A DNA stretch of 64,000 nucleotides, taken from contig JAJKFJ010021068.1 of the NCBI GenBank assembly GCA_027382625.1, forward strand, positions 1-64,000. Reading direction: 5' to 3'. A program made the translations under genes and the position numbers. The notes below the pieces were generated by a model. That model ran no database searches. It saw only the letters and a program-made list of their open reading frames with translations, and was not told where the DNA came from. The DNA is from Tetmemena sp. SeJ-2015. Taxonomy: Eukaryota; Ciliophora; Spirotrichea; Sporadotrichida; Oxytrichidae. Within the stretch, counting starts at the first letter, position 1, and each line of letters opens with the position of its first letter. This document shows, piece after piece, positions 25,863 through 37,862 of the stretch.

Positions 25863-28713
25863 TCAATTCATCTCATCGCCACTGCTCTCCTCATCTTCAT
25901 ATTAGAAACATTTACCTTAATAAAGATAAATCCAAAGTTAACTTTGACAATAAATGCCATCAGGGAACTCATTAGTCTCGTCCTAGCCGGCTGCTTAAGC
26001 CAAGTTATGGCGATGTCTATAAGCAGCACTCATGAGGTTTCTCTTTCCTCCTCCCATTACTGTACCAGCACTCTGCTGTCTAATTCCATCTCCACTCATC
26101 TTTAGACTGTTATCTGCGCCCTTGGAAATGTTTATGAGCGTATTTGCCGCACTGGAGAGATTTAAGTGGCCTCCAGCTCCATGTTTGGACCTCAAACCCT
26201 CAGCAGTGCTAATTCTATTCCTCAAGACCTCTTCGATTTCACGCTCCAGAATTTACACGTCTTAAGCTTCGTCACCATCCTCTCCTAAACCTTCTCCAAT
26301 ATCCCCAACCATATCTTCATTCATATGTCCATAGTAATTAAACTGCCTCAAGTTATTAGATTGAGATTATACAGCAATCAAAATTTAGTTAGTATTGTTT
26401 GAGAGAGTCCACCTTGAGAAAATGCATTCTTAAGAGTAACTTTTGCAGTAGCTGGTCTGGGAGGGAAAGTCTTATCGTAGAGCAAAGTTAATACTCTCTC
26501 TTAAGAGAGTAAAACTTCAATAATCTTTTCTCTTTCTTACTGCGTCAAAGCTTTTTCATCATACTAGCAAGATCCACCAGTGGTATCTACTCGCTTTACT
26601 TTATGATAGATTGATTTATTCTCTGATCTTAAAAATCAAGAAGTGATAAGCTTATTATAGCAATATGCCTAATCTTTTCTTTGCAATTTCAGTTTTGACA
26701 TCATCAACACACTATCTTAAAATCTTTTCTAGCTAGTTCTTGACCTCAATTTCTTTGGAGCATAAAGTTCTTACTAACCTGAGACTCATAAAATATAAAA
26801 CATGAAGATAAATAGACTCTTCTTCTCTGTGGTTAGCATTCTCTTTAGGCGTGTAATTATGTCCTCGTAACGCTTTATTTTAGGATTTTGTAAGAGAGGG
26901 TTTCCAAGTCCTCCACCTTGTAGAATATTTGCACTTATTGCTCTTTGCTGTCCCACAAAATTAAAACCATAAGCTCCACTTTATCCTCCCATGTTAAACC
27001 AATTTACAAACTCACTTAATTCTTTAAAAATTAAAGTAAGATAAATACCAATACAAGTTTAGTGTTTACTCGCTTTCCAAAATTATGCATAGCTGCGGTT
27101 GGGGGCCTTGGGATGCCAGATATACCAGGCACAGCTGCTGTTTTTGGTCTGCTTCCTCCTATCATATTTTAAGATCCATAAGCGGCAACGGGCTTGTGAC
27201 CAAATGCCGTTCCGCCTGTTAGTGAAATATTTCTGCGAGAGTTATTCTGCTAATGAAAGCCAGAAATATTATTCATGCCAGTCTACCTTCCTCCTATTAT
27301 AAATAAAAATGCTTATAAACTGAAATTGAGCTCTTGGTATTTTTCAAGAGGCTTGCATTTCTCTAGTTGAAAATTTCAGGTATTGTATTCGACTAGGCGG
27401 AGTTTCCTACTTGGCCATTTTAAGCAAAGGATTTGCTTTTTTCAGCGTTTAAATTATTGATTGTATTCTCTTACTCTTGCCTTTATTCAAGTTCCTCTGC
27501 CTTAGTGCGCTCTTCATCAAGAAGTTTTCTCAATCTGTTTTACTCCTTCTTCTGCACAATAAATAATTATATGATTAAATTCTCACTAAAATTTGTGTAT
27601 AAGCTGTTTAAGAAGAAGGTCTCTGTCGTTTTCTTAAGACATGTATTGGATTTTAAGATCTGCATTCTTTTTCATCAGCGTCCTGTTCTCGTCATCTATC
27701 CTTTGCGCAATCTAAGTCATAGTATCTAGATGCTCATTGAGCTCTTTCTCTCTAGCCTTGAAATCATACTAGCTCTCCCTTTTTCTTTCCGTCTCCGCTT
27801 TGAGTTGAGCCTTTATATCCTCCAACTTTTTATCGAGTGTCTTCCAAAGTTCATCTCTTTGCGACTCGAGGTCCTTGGCAGTTTTATCTTGGATGAGTCC
27901 GATAGTCTCGAGAATCTTATCATAGACGGAGTGAATTTGCTTGACATGCTTTTAATTGATCTGCATCTCGTTTTTCATCTTTTGCTTCTTGTCCCTGGAT
28001 ATCTGCTCTTACTAACGGGGGTCAGTGGGGTCAACTCCGCTCAAAAGCAGCTGATTTTCATCATGCTCATGGATCACCTCCAAGGGTCTTGTCGATTTAT
28101 CAGTTATCTGCTGCTCTATCTGGGCAATTTAAAGCAAATAAGATTAGTTAAGATCATGGTATTTTAATGAATAAATGGTTCTACGGTATTCATGCTCTCT
28201 GTCTATGTACCTCTCTTGCTTTTTCACCATATTTTCTCTTAGCCGCACAGTTTCATGTCGTTCAAAGTTACAATAAATAGTTGAGACATCCATAATAAGA
28301 TAAAAGTTGAACTTCTCAAGAATTTAGAAATACTTAGTCTCCCAGTCTTCAGCACTCATCGCAATCGCTAATGACAATAAGTTAACGTTCATCATATAAT
28401 CGTAATAAACTGCTCTCTAGGCAAGTTATGAAGGGAGTACTTACTAAGGTCCTTCTTTTCGATAGTGCCTCCTTTTCTGAGACCAACACCTCCAATATCG
28501 CCATTAAGAAATGTCTTAGCCCTATTTTCTGCTCTGTTGTCTTCTTTTTTAACATTTGCTAATATCTTGGACTGATGTCTTGGAACCTCTAAATATGTAA
28601 GAGTTAAGCAAAGATATTCAAAACAGAGTGTAAAATTTATAGTAAAGAGAACTTTCAATACCTTCTACAAGTCCTGGAGTTGAATCATACAGTGACTGTC
28701 CAATCAATTCATA
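25863..28713 (-). CDS. coiled-coil protein, probably cytoskeletal
   Basis: The most upstream exon I can read (about 28661-28713) gives ELIGQSLYDSTPGLVE and splices (GTATTGAA...ATTTAG) to EVPRHQSKILANVKKEDNRA. After an intron come SAEDWETKYFQILEKFN and, from 28250 to 27660, a long coiled coil (VKQIHSVYDKILETIGLIQD, LWKTLDKKLEDIKAQLKAET). The protein appears to continue through RKLLDEERTKAEELEQRQEQ into a G/T-rich linker and a second coil (KRYEDIITRLKRMLTTEKK, EVKNQLEKILRQCVDDVKTE, REKIIEVLLSQERVLTLLYD). The tail is acidic and stops at TGA 25863-25865. The start codon was not found. A new start at ATG 27418 would split it into two genes, but the frame upstream of that ATG stays open, so one gene is preferred. 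Confidence 0.55.
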
Positions 28714-28928
28714 TATTATAAGAAAAAAACATAAGTTAATATTTTTTCCATATGAAAAATGGAAAATTATACAAATTAATAGAATAAAAAGTGGATGCAA
28801 TAGTTTAAGAATCACATGAAATAGACATCTCATACTGATTAATTTGCTGAAATAAATTCTTTTCTTGAGGTTATCAAATTATATTTCAATCAAATAAATT
28901 GAACTATATATCAATTATTCAGTCAGGA

Positions 28929-29246
28929 TAAATGAAGATATACTTGCAAAATCCCCTTCTAAGCCTAATAAGACCAAGCAAACTATTTCTGACAAAGAAA
29001 GCTATTGCTCTCATATATTCATAATTCATTAGCAACCATAGAGATTACGACAGTAAATCAAGCTATCATTTAAATGGATTCAAATTAATCTGGAGGAATC
29101 AACATCCCATTACCTAAAAAGATTCTCTCAAATATTCTCATCAATTCTCAGAAAATGGTTCGTTTTAACCTAACCCTAAAAGGCGTCTACCAAATCCTGA
29201 ATTATCAAAGCAAAGAGAGTAGGTCTCTATTTCAAAGTTAATTGAA
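28929..29246 (+). CDS. possible plus-strand coding segment, unplaced
   Basis: Two plus-strand frames stay free of TGA here. One reads AKSPSKPNKTKQTISDKES and the other QPNPKRRLPNPELSKQREQV. Composition is protein-like and not AT-rich IES-like, and the segment ends exactly where the repeated minus-strand segment 29250-29432 begins. It may be a macronuclear-destined segment of a gene whose other parts lie elsewhere. No domain recognised. Confidence 0.25.
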
Positions 29247-29249
29247 AAT

Positions 29250-29432
29250 ATGTTGATTGGCATGAGCGTAAATATTGGCTGTGGAGGTGTCAGCGAGTGG
29301 GTACTGATTAGGTGAAAAGGCGACTGACTAGTTCTGTGTAGATTGGTTGAAGTTAAGTTGGGTGTTGAGGGCGTTGCCCAGTCTCTGCTTGAAGGTGCTC
29401 ATGGTTCTCAAACTGTCAAGACGAAAGAATAT
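29250..29432 (-). CDS. repeated 5' gene segment, copy 1 (51 codons plus leader)
   Basis: Minus-strand ATG at 29402 opens MSTFKQRLGNALNTQLNFNQ, then STQNQSVAFSPNQYPLADTS and ANIYAHANQH, after which similarity to copy 2 (33036-33218) ends. The 30 bp upstream of the ATG are also shared, with one mismatch. The frame runs on to TGA 29232-29234, but that tail is not shared. The sharp limits fit a first macronuclear-destined segment of a gene whose remaining segments are not adjacent. Family not recognised. Confidence 0.55.
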
Positions 29433-29661
29433 CCCTGTTGTTTTCTTATTTATTTTGATTGTTATTTTACGAATTTAAATCTCTACTTAATTAATACTTA
29501 AAAGGATTTAAAGTTTAATTGAAGCTATAGGTCGAATATGAATAGATTCGAGAAATTACAAAAAGAGATGAATAAGTTCAAGCTTTTGAGAATAAATTAA
29601 AAACATCTCTAGATTAATAACTGCTTTGATCTTTAATTGCGTACTTTTGAGCCTCATTGTA
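29433..29661. other. AT-rich stretch, nothing recognised
   Basis: Low-complexity AT-rich DNA between the repeated segment and the end of the next gene. No open segment with protein-like composition was seen. Confidence 0.3.
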
Positions 29662-30547
29662 TCAGCTTTGATTTACCTTTTTTTTAAGCATCTCTAATTT
29701 ATTTTCCAACTTTTCCTCTTTTCAATTAATTCTTCCGCTAATTAATTTTCCTAAACTTACTCTTCATCTTCTTCATCTGAAATATTTTTTTAAGTTATTT
29801 TTACTACTATTGCTGCTATCGCTGTTGCTACTATAAATATTGGGAAAAAAAGATTTTACCTGCAGGATTTTAACCTTGAAATAAAAATAAACTCATCTAG
29901 ACGTTAACCATATGAACATGATGTCTTCAATCAAAGTCAACTATTGAATTAATCTCAAATATCTGTTACCTCCGATTCTGCATTCATATTCATCCAATAT
30001 AGAATTTCTAAAAAGAAGGAATAAACCTTTATTGATAGTTATATACTCTATACTTTATAGCTTTAATAGACTCTTAATTATTGTTTCATTATAAGAAGAG
30101 ACTAAACAACCTCAAGCAATTTTTATATCTTCTTAGAATCACTAAGCTCTAGCAGATCTTCTTTGATCTATGATTATTTTAATTTTGAAATTATCCATAA
30201 GTTAACTTTAATGCTTTGAGACAGGATTCCTCTTCTCCTTTCTTATCTGAGGATGCCTTAAATCAAAGATCACAAAATTTTCAATTCTCAGGCACTAATC
30301 CAGCTTTGCTTCAGGATTAACTGATGAGACATGAGACTTTTAATTAAAAAGTTACCTGAATACTTTAAGTATATCTTTATTGATAAGTATGGATCTTATT
30401 GATTCCAACTTTAAGATAAATTAAAAACGACGCAAAACATATTGTTGAGTTTTACAGTGACTGTGCAAGTTCCTGCATCTTCCTCATAGCAGCTCCTCCC
30501 AAGCCCAAGTTAGGTTTGAAACCACTCTTTTCATACTCACTTGCCAT
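29662..30547 (-). CDS. small protein with acidic, coiled-coil C-terminus
   Basis: ATG at 30547 gives MASEYEKSGFKPNLGLGGAA and MRKMQELAQSLQ. After an intron (GTAACTTT...CTCATCAG, about 30320-30353) come NPEAKLDQCLRIENFVIFDL and RHPQIRKEKRNPVSKH. A second segment reads IKEDLLELSDSKKIQKLLEV. The tail, after another AT-rich gap, is acidic then helical (SDEEDEEQVQENQLAEELIE, KLENKLEMLKKKVNQS) and stops at TGA 29662-29664, with one apparent single-base frame jump in a run of A. No family recognised. Its start is 169 bp from the end of the SF-assemblin gene on the same strand. Confidence 0.45.
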
Positions 30548-30715
30548 TATTCAATTTAATTTATAATATTGCTCAAATATCTCCTCAATAAAAACTCTTA
30601 CTCTAAATAAGTGGGCAATAGAGAAGGGAATTTCATAAAATATTAATTTAACTTATCCTTCTATACTTCACAATCAATCAAGTCTCAAATAATTTCAGTT
30701 AAATCTTATGGTTAA

Positions 30716-31625
30716 TCAAATAGCAACAGACTTGTTGAGTTTGGTGCAAGTCTCTTCGAGTAAACTGAGAAGTGCCTCCTCAGCCTGTTCTCTCTCAGTC
30801 TTCTCAGTGTCAATTTCTCCCTTGATCTTGCTAATCATCTCCTTAAACATCTCAATCATGGACTCCTCAGTTTCCTCTCTGCCTCTGCGTTCATCATCCA
30901 CTAGTTGTCTAATGCGAGCATTCTCAGCAGTTAATTGCTGTTCAAGAAGTGCATCGTTCTCTTCTCTATCTTCGCCCTCCTTTCTAATCATATCCTCCAG
31001 TTTAGGGAAGTCACTCTTCAAACACATACATCATCATATCTATCAACTAAGTGATTAAACAGGCTTTAATGTGCTCAATTGATTCAAGTCTATTCCTAGA
31101 TTCGAATTGGAGGTCACTCTGCACCTAAGCTGCCTTCTCCTCTACTAGCTTGACTACTCTCTTCTCAATTTCAAATCTCTACTTCTCTGCATGGCTAAAC
31201 CTTTCTAGAATTTCTTGTTCCCTAGCTGCTATTTCCTCTCGCTTGAGTCTCAGCATCTCCTCCTTGCTCAGTCTATCATTGTTCAAGTATTGGAACACTT
31301 GTTGCAACTATATAAGTTATATGAACTAATTATATGTATTACCTTCTAGTCTACTTGCTGAAAGTTCTTCTCTGCTGAGTCCAAGTCATCAACAAACTGC
31401 TGCTCCAATTAATTTACTTTCTTCTCGTACTCTTCTAACTTTCCCATTTTCCCTTTCTCGATATTTTGCTATAAGAAAGATCAGTTTAAGAATATCTAAG
31501 AGTGGTGAGCTTGTATTTTAGTGTGCTCTACTTACATGAATTTCATTAATCTTCTCTGAGATTCTGTTAACTCTCTCGCTCAATACATTGCTGCCACCAG
31601 CTGTGCTAATCCTACTAGCATTCAT
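30716..31625 (-). CDS. SF-assemblin (striated fibre assemblin)
   Basis: SF-assemblins polymerise into the 2-nm striated fibres attached to basal bodies. ATG at 31625 gives MNASRISTAGGSNVLSERVN then RISEKINEIH. Two introns follow (GTAAGTAG donor at about 31536; GTAATACA...TATATAG at about 31309-31343). The rest is one uninterrupted helical rod of the SF-assemblin type: LQQVFQYLNNDRLSKEEMLR, ILERFSHAEKQRFEIEKRVV, SDFPKLEDMIRKEGEDREEN, ERRGREETEESMIEMFKEMI, ending KLNKSVAI at TGA 30716-30718. The rod joins only after removing the 37-bp IES 31025-31061. Total length about 250 residues, normal for the family. The short Ser/Thr-rich head is also typical. Confidence 0.8.
31025..31061 (-). other. IES in SF-assemblin, pointer TGTTT
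   Basis: On the minus strand TGTTT occurs at both ends (plus-strand AAACA at 31020-31024 and 31057-31061). Deleting 37 bp joins HIKAC to LKSDFPKLED in frame; with the insert present the frame hits TGA. The insert has no GT...AG ends. Confidence 0.85.
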
Positions 31626-31801
31626 TCAAAAATATAGAGTAAATCGCTTCAAATTATTTTAATTCTAGATTAACACTCTTGCGATTGGTGCTTTGATTGG
31701 CATTATAAATTATACACTTTTAAATTGAATAAAATCAAGAGTAGATTTGGAATTTATAATTAATAATATTTAATCAATGTAACCAAACTAAACTTAATCA
31801 G

Positions 31802-34800
31802 ATGATTAGTTTATACTCAACCAAAGAAGAACTTTGAAAAGGCTGGAAAGTGACTCCTCACCTCCCACTTCAGCCAACAGAGCGCAACCACACCTTCCAA
31901 ATTAAGAATCACTCCAAAGGATATAATAGTATCAGTAGTAAAAGCCTTGTGGATTATTCTTTTGTAGATCATTTGAATCTATAATTATTTGATATTGTTT
32001 CTGTTCAGTCAGAGTCTCAACAGAGAGAGTACAACACTACTGCTTTATAAATTTTTATTTTAATTTAAATCTTAAAGCCCTCTATGGTTTTGATTAGGAA
32101 ATATATCTTATTTAAATGAATGCCTTTTAAGGATAGAGTAGTCTAGGAGTAAGCAAATTACTTTGTATCATCATTATATAATAGAGATAGAGTAGGGCGA
32201 ATTAAAAGTAGCCAGGTTCATATTTTACAGGTTCTCAATAGCATAACGATGCTTTCAAATTTTTCAACAAGGCAGCTACAAATATAAATTAAACTTACTG
32301 CGATTTTATTAAAACAAACTCTTTGGGCGAGAGATCGTTCTAGGCTTTTGAATCTAAAGCGTTAAAATCCTCTCTTTAAAGAATGAGAACTGAAGAACGA
32401 TCCGAGGAGAGTAGCTTCAATTAGATGTGTGACTAGCTTTCTAGTTTCTCATTAGCTGAGGAGCAATTAAAAGCTCGTGACGAGGTCCAAGACTTGATCT
32501 AAGATTTGAACTAGCGCACCAGGATAAATTAATCCTCGAAAGAATATTATGCTCCCATTTAGAAGATATCTTCGATAGGTTTGAGGAATTAGAGCAGTTG
32601 TAGAGGTTTTTCGAAGAATCTAGCAACCATACACAAATTAATTTAACTTATAAGATCAAGCTCCTTTGAATAATTTTAAGAGCAAGATTTGTAGAATAAC
32701 CAAGAATTTCTGTTTGAGCATGAATTCAATGAGCAGGAGTAAGCTTCAGGATTTGAAGAAGAATAAAAGCAACAGAGCTGGAGGAATAATACTTTTAAAA
32801 GATATAATTCATTATGTCAAGAGTAAAGAAGAAACTATTTATCATAAATTCAATTGAGATTATTCTCAAAGAAAAAGCTAGTGTAAGCAAAAACAAAAAT
32901 TAAAAATTAGAATGTGATAGGAAATTTTAAGAGAGTAGGATTCCAAGTTTTACAATTTGCCTCAAGATTTTAAGAAAGCCAAAGAATAGGCGAATAATAA
33001 CTTATTCATTTGTCTATTGTAAAAATAGAAAATATATGTTGATTGGCATGAGCGTAGATGTTGGCGGTGGAGGTATCAGCGAGTGGGTACTGATTAGGTG
33101 AAAAGGCGACTGACTAGTTCTGCGCAGATTGGTTGAAGTTAAGTTGGGTGTTGAGGGCATTGCCCAGTCTCTGCTTGAAGGTGCTCATGATTCTCAAACT
33201 GTCAAGACGAAAGAATATTTTATTTTTATGATAAAAAATTTGGTCATTATGAATTAAAGCGATTACTTTAGAAATATTGAATTGTAAATCATTTGAGCAA
33301 GAAAACTAGAGAGAAGGTACTAGAAAGTCTAATTTTCAGTCCAAAAACTTGTCTAAAGAATCAGAAAATTCAAATATGCCTTATTGCTCTCCCTTAAGAT
33401 AGAATCAGGGGAGGTAACTTGCTGGAATGAAGTAAGATTTAGAATAACTTTACTTTCGAAATTATAGATAATCCACTTAAGCTGTTTCATTATATGAAAT
33501 AATGATTCTCGAGCAATGCCTTTAATCTCCAAAGGATCACAATATAATGGCTTTTGATCTATCATGAAGTCGATAACAGCATCGATCGCTAGAATAATGC
33601 TTTGATAGTTTAATGATTTCAGTTTATAAAATTAGAGAAAAAGGGTTCCTGATAATTGATTTACTTGAAAAAAGTATCATAATATAGATGAGACTTTTAA
33701 TTAGATAAATCTCTAAGGTGGAAATCGCAGTTTAAATGATAAACTGCCACAATTTCCATCCACTAACAACTTTTCAGAACCTAAAACTTAAAGGTAAAAT
33801 ACTTTCTTATCTCTATTTTCCATAAAATCAAATTTGATTTGAGCTTATTTTAACTTTTTAATAGACAAGGCTAGACACTGTCATACAAAGATTCTCTTTA
33901 TTCTCTTGGAAAGCCATCCAATCCTAAAAGCAGAGGTTATAAGAAAAATTAAAGCCAATCGTCATTTCGTCTTCAGAGTACCTCAGTTGATTTATCAGAG
34001 AAGAAAAGCAATCCTCAAAACTTTCACTCTCCAGATCATCATTCTGTTCAGTTAAATTCAAATTTAAAGAATAGGCGAATAAGAGAGTGACTTCTAAGAT
34101 TATTTACAAAGGTACTGCTGTTGATGAAGATAAAGCTTTAATCTATCTAAAAGAAGTCAAACTTCTCAAGAGGCAACAGCATCTCTAAACAGTTCCGAGG
34201 AGTGGTAAGCCCAGAGATGAGAAAATTGATTTTAGCAGTGAAATATTTTCTGACTCAGATTTATCAAACATAGACTACATGAACACGCGTCTGTACAGTT
34301 ACTAGACTCAAAGTGTTGTCTCTAGTGCATTCATGTTTTAATGAAATGCAGAGCCTCAGCATGATAAGAGCTGTTGAGCCGCTTAGTCCTTGCTTTATAA
34401 ATTCAATAAATAAACAACTACTCTTCTCAAGTACAGCTCTGTGATAGGTTCTCTTGTTTTGGACTACCTCAAATTTCATATTAGACACTTCTATCGAGTT
34501 ACTTAAATATATTGACTCCTTCGCGAGAAGCAATCCTGAAATCTACTCCAAACACTCTAGCAGCTATGGAGACTATAAGTCAAATATGATAAACTGCTCC
34601 CCAGTTTGGTAGAGATTCGTTTTCAAGCATTTCTCAGATTTTTCTTGTCTCTTGTTGAAAAACATTGTGACTGCTCTCGACTATGTCAAGTTAAAATTAT
34701 AGTGCCAATTATTTTTTAGTTCTTGCTTGATAAATTTTTGAGATAAAGTTTCAGAAATGATTGTAGTCTGGGTCCTCTTTTGAGAAACCTCGATCTTAAA

Positions 34801-37517
34801 ATAAATTGAGAGAGTATAGTGGTTCTAATTTCTAATAAATGAGAATAGACTTTAAGAATATGAGAGATATCTTGGAGGGTAGAGATAATTCTATTTTCAA
34901 GCACTATAAGCACGAACATAATATCAATTAAAATTATTGATTATTAATTTTATAATCCTATTTTAGCGGTCTACAAATGTATTAAAAAATAATTTAGAAG
35001 CTTGAGTACAAAATGTTTAACTAAAGTGAGGCTGTGGCTTTGTGTGCTAATTTAAAGGAAGGCAAGTCTTTTCTAAATATTGAAGAATTTAAACTCCCAT
35101 AAAATATAATGAATAACTCTAGAAATAAGTAACTTGACCAAGGAAAGCCTGAAGATTAAAAATACATTTTTTATATTAAAGAGCTTTGAGAGACTGAAAT
35201 TTGAGATTTATGACAGTCATCATCTGCCAAATGTGACTTCTTTGAATACAAATTTTCTACTTTGAAAGAAGATCTGTACAACAGTATTCATCGAAGAATC
35301 ATCAATAAGAATCGACATGCTTACCTTTTTTAAGATTAACTAGAAGAGAAGGAAATTGAGAAGGAAACTTTTTAATCTGAGTTTATTAAGTCCAGTCTGC
35401 CGAATCCCAAAGTTTTAGAATAAAAACTAGTTGATATCTAGGAAAATCAAGGCTTCAACATTTTCTCTTATCTTAGATAAATTTATGGAAAATAGATAGA
35501 TGCTCTTGTTATTATTATTTCAAATTTAAATTGGAATACAAATTATTATTTTAAACAAGTCTTCATAATTTGTAATCCTCATTTGTATTTATAGTTTTAA
35601 TAGTTCTATTGCGGACTAGTTATGGCATTTCCTTTCTGATAAGAATTTCAAACTACAGCACTTGTACCCTCTTCTTGTGAAGATTATCTATTTCCAACCT
35701 CAAATGGGAGTCAGCTCAGTTGGCACGAATAGCAACAAACCTCAATCTGAGGTACTAAGAAACCAACTAATGGGAGCTCTAATTAACGCCCTCCCTTCAC
35801 AATAAAGAGGACCTAAGAATTCTATAATAATTGTGTTCCTCTCTCAGTCATTAAGCATGATTATAGGGCGATGATAGTTTTTTATTTGTCTCTAGGGCTA
35901 AAACTGCGCAGAGCTACTCTATGCTTAATTCTTGCTTTCAAGATTTATTGACTCAACTTACTCTTCATTTTAATGATAACTGATAGATTTAGTTGATTCT
36001 CTATCTTTAAAAATACCTCAAAGTCTTAGATAAGATAATCGCTATGAAGCCAAAGGAAAACGGAGGTTTTGATCCAAGAATTATTCAATAGGCCTCAAAT
36101 AAACCACTTTCTACGGTTTTACTGCAGACTTAGTCATCACTAGAGCGAAATAGAATGTTGAGAGAACAAGAGTAGCTAAAAAATGAACTAGAGGAGCTAC
36201 AAGGCAAACTGAAGAATAATCCAAACAGCGTGGGCTAGTTTTTTAAAAGACTTGTCTATATTGAAAATCAGAACTAAGCCAGGTTCATTGTAAATGAGAG
36301 CATCATGACTTTCTGCGTCAATTAAAAGAAGTATATTGACTCAAAATTTGCGCATATTTTTGTAAATAGAACTTCCTTGATCACCTTATTTTCAGAGAGT
36401 CATTTATTGCATATGTCTTCTATATTTTAAATCTACAAATTCATTTCTTTCTTTTCTGAAAAACTCATCAATACCTAGAAGCTTAATAACTTATATTTAA
36501 TAAACTCCTTCCACAGATAAGTTTATTCGCAAAATGTATTTTTTAATAGATGTTCTTTGCAAGAATAATAGAAGACTCTCACTATCAATAGTCCTAAATA
36601 AGCCAAGTATAATCCCAAAGTCTAAACTAAACCCTAGAAATAAAATTTTTTATCTTCATAATTAGGAGATATAATGACATCTTTGATTGAGTCTTTGAAA
36701 GAATATAATTAAAGTGGACCTATCGATGCTTCAAAAATTCAGCTGAGCAATGGAGTCTGCTATTTGCTATTTGTGAAAGCTCTCTCAGTCATTAATTTTT
36801 AATTCTAAAATACTGCATTCAAAAATTGGATGATTTTAGGCGATGAGTATTTTGCTGCATCATCTTTTCAATTAAGTTTCGAACTTCAATCCACCTCCTT
36901 TTCCTCTGATTAAGAACTTGAGATCAAAGCAAGATAATCTATACTCAGATAAAGATCAATTCCATCAATCCCCAAAAGAAGCAAGAGAGAATTCTGGTTA
37001 AGGTATTGAGGAAGATCCTTAATTTATTTCAAGTCCAGATGCTGAGCTAGATCTAACTTTGTCATTCATAAATAGCCAAGATTAAGAAGTATTGAGTATC
37101 CCCTATATCCTTAAAACTGACCTAGATAAATTGATGAAGTCAAAAGCTTTTACCCTCAAGGACATTGGAAATGCAAGTCTCATGGATATGCTCTTCGGTC
37201 AGAGACTTTTCACTTTCAAGGGCAAGACTATTGAAGTTGCCAAGGGAGAGTTGAGACTAGTTTAGAAGGAGAAGGTTATGGAAGAAAGAAGTGATAGAAC
37301 TCTTACTGCGACTCCGGTGAAATCTTAAGCTTTTGAAAGAGATGAGTCCTCTAGAATTTAGGGCTCTATTTCAGAGTTCAAACCAGAGAGTTCTTTTATT
37401 TCTAAGGAGAATAGCCCTGCTTTTGAAGATCATGAGCTGGAAGGAGTTGGAGTGGAGGGAAGAAAAGCAGTTATTCAGGCTATGATCATGAGCTTGATGA
37501 TGACTTCAAATGCCTGA
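31802..37517 (+). CDS. large unknown protein, many frame breaks (possible pseudogene or several genes)
   Basis: A chain of plus-strand open segments begins at ATG 31802 (MISLYSTKEEL, then VTPHLPLQPTERNHTFQIKN) and ATG 32381 (MRTEERSEESSFNQ, then ARDEVQDLIQDLNQ). It is interrupted by the minus-strand repeat copy 33036-33218 and resumes at about 33240 (SKESENSNMPYCSPLRQNQG). Later segments: KIIYKGTAVDEDKALIYLKE (34.1 kb), SPVWQRFVFKHFSDFSCLLL (34.6 kb), NENRLQEYERYLGGQRQFYF (34.8 kb), KLQHLYPLLVKIIYFQPQMG (35.7 kb), KPKENGGFDPRIIQQASNKP (36.0 kb) and SLMDMLFGQRLFTFKGKTIE (37.2 kb), ending at TGA 37515-37517. Frame changes or in-frame TGA occur every 100-400 bp, far more than elsewhere. It may be a decayed germline copy, a heavily IES-split gene or error-rich assembly. 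No family recognised. Confidence 0.35.
33036..33218 (-). CDS. repeated 5' gene segment, copy 2 (51 codons plus leader)
   Basis: ATG at 33188 encodes the same 51 residues as copy 1 (29250-29402) with one substitution (Thr to Ala in NQS(T/A)QN). Five other codons differ only at synonymous positions. The 30-bp leader upstream of the ATG has one mismatch. The copy is inserted, in opposite orientation, between two open segments of the plus-strand gene. Its private tail runs to TGA 33006-33008 (IFSIFTIDK). The synonymous bias suggests both copies have been under protein-level selection. Confidence 0.55.
33717..33761. repeat. imperfect inverted repeat / hairpin
   Basis: Arms GGTGGAAAT..CAGTTTA and TAAACTG..ATTTCCATCC face each other around AATGA. 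The inner 7-bp and outer ~8-bp blocks pair, with an unequal bulge between. It lies in an AT-rich gap of the broken plus-strand gene; a small MITE-like remnant or an IES-internal structure is possible. Confidence 0.6.
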
Positions 37518-37862
37518 AGTTGATTACTTCCATTTATAAATTTATTTTCTATAAGTGGCGGGGGTGTGTTTAATATCCCTATTCGGCTGGTAGGTTTGTG
37601 TGCGTCAGATAAGTGCGTCACAGCAATATCATTGACGTCACGGTCTATCTTATTTATGCAGGGGGCCCTTTAATTCCTTTAATTATTATTATTATTTTCT
37701 ATAAGTTTCTAGAACTAAGAAACAAGTAAATTTGATTATGAATCTTATGAGAATTTATAAACAAAATGATTATTCTGCTCTTTAGTCTTGAGTTAAACTT
37801 CCTTCCACTTTATTATTAGCTCATCATTCAATCACGGTTGTGAAGTTGATAGCCGTCAGTGT
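37518..37862. other. intergenic gap between convergent genes with a GC-rich island
   Basis: The gap is AT-rich except for about 37555-37670, which contains GGCGGGGG, two copies of GTGCGTCA (37600-37607, 37613-37620), the palindrome TGACGTCA (37633-37640) and GGGGGCCC. No open frame with protein-like composition and no tRNA fold was seen. An unrecognised non-coding RNA, a chromosome-end signal or a regulatory element is possible. Confidence 0.4.

Noticed and set aside
34264..34533. Minus-strand 89-codon ORF as a gene
   Set aside because: The plus strand here reads as segments of the larger gene, and the minus ORF has no flanking context or domain.
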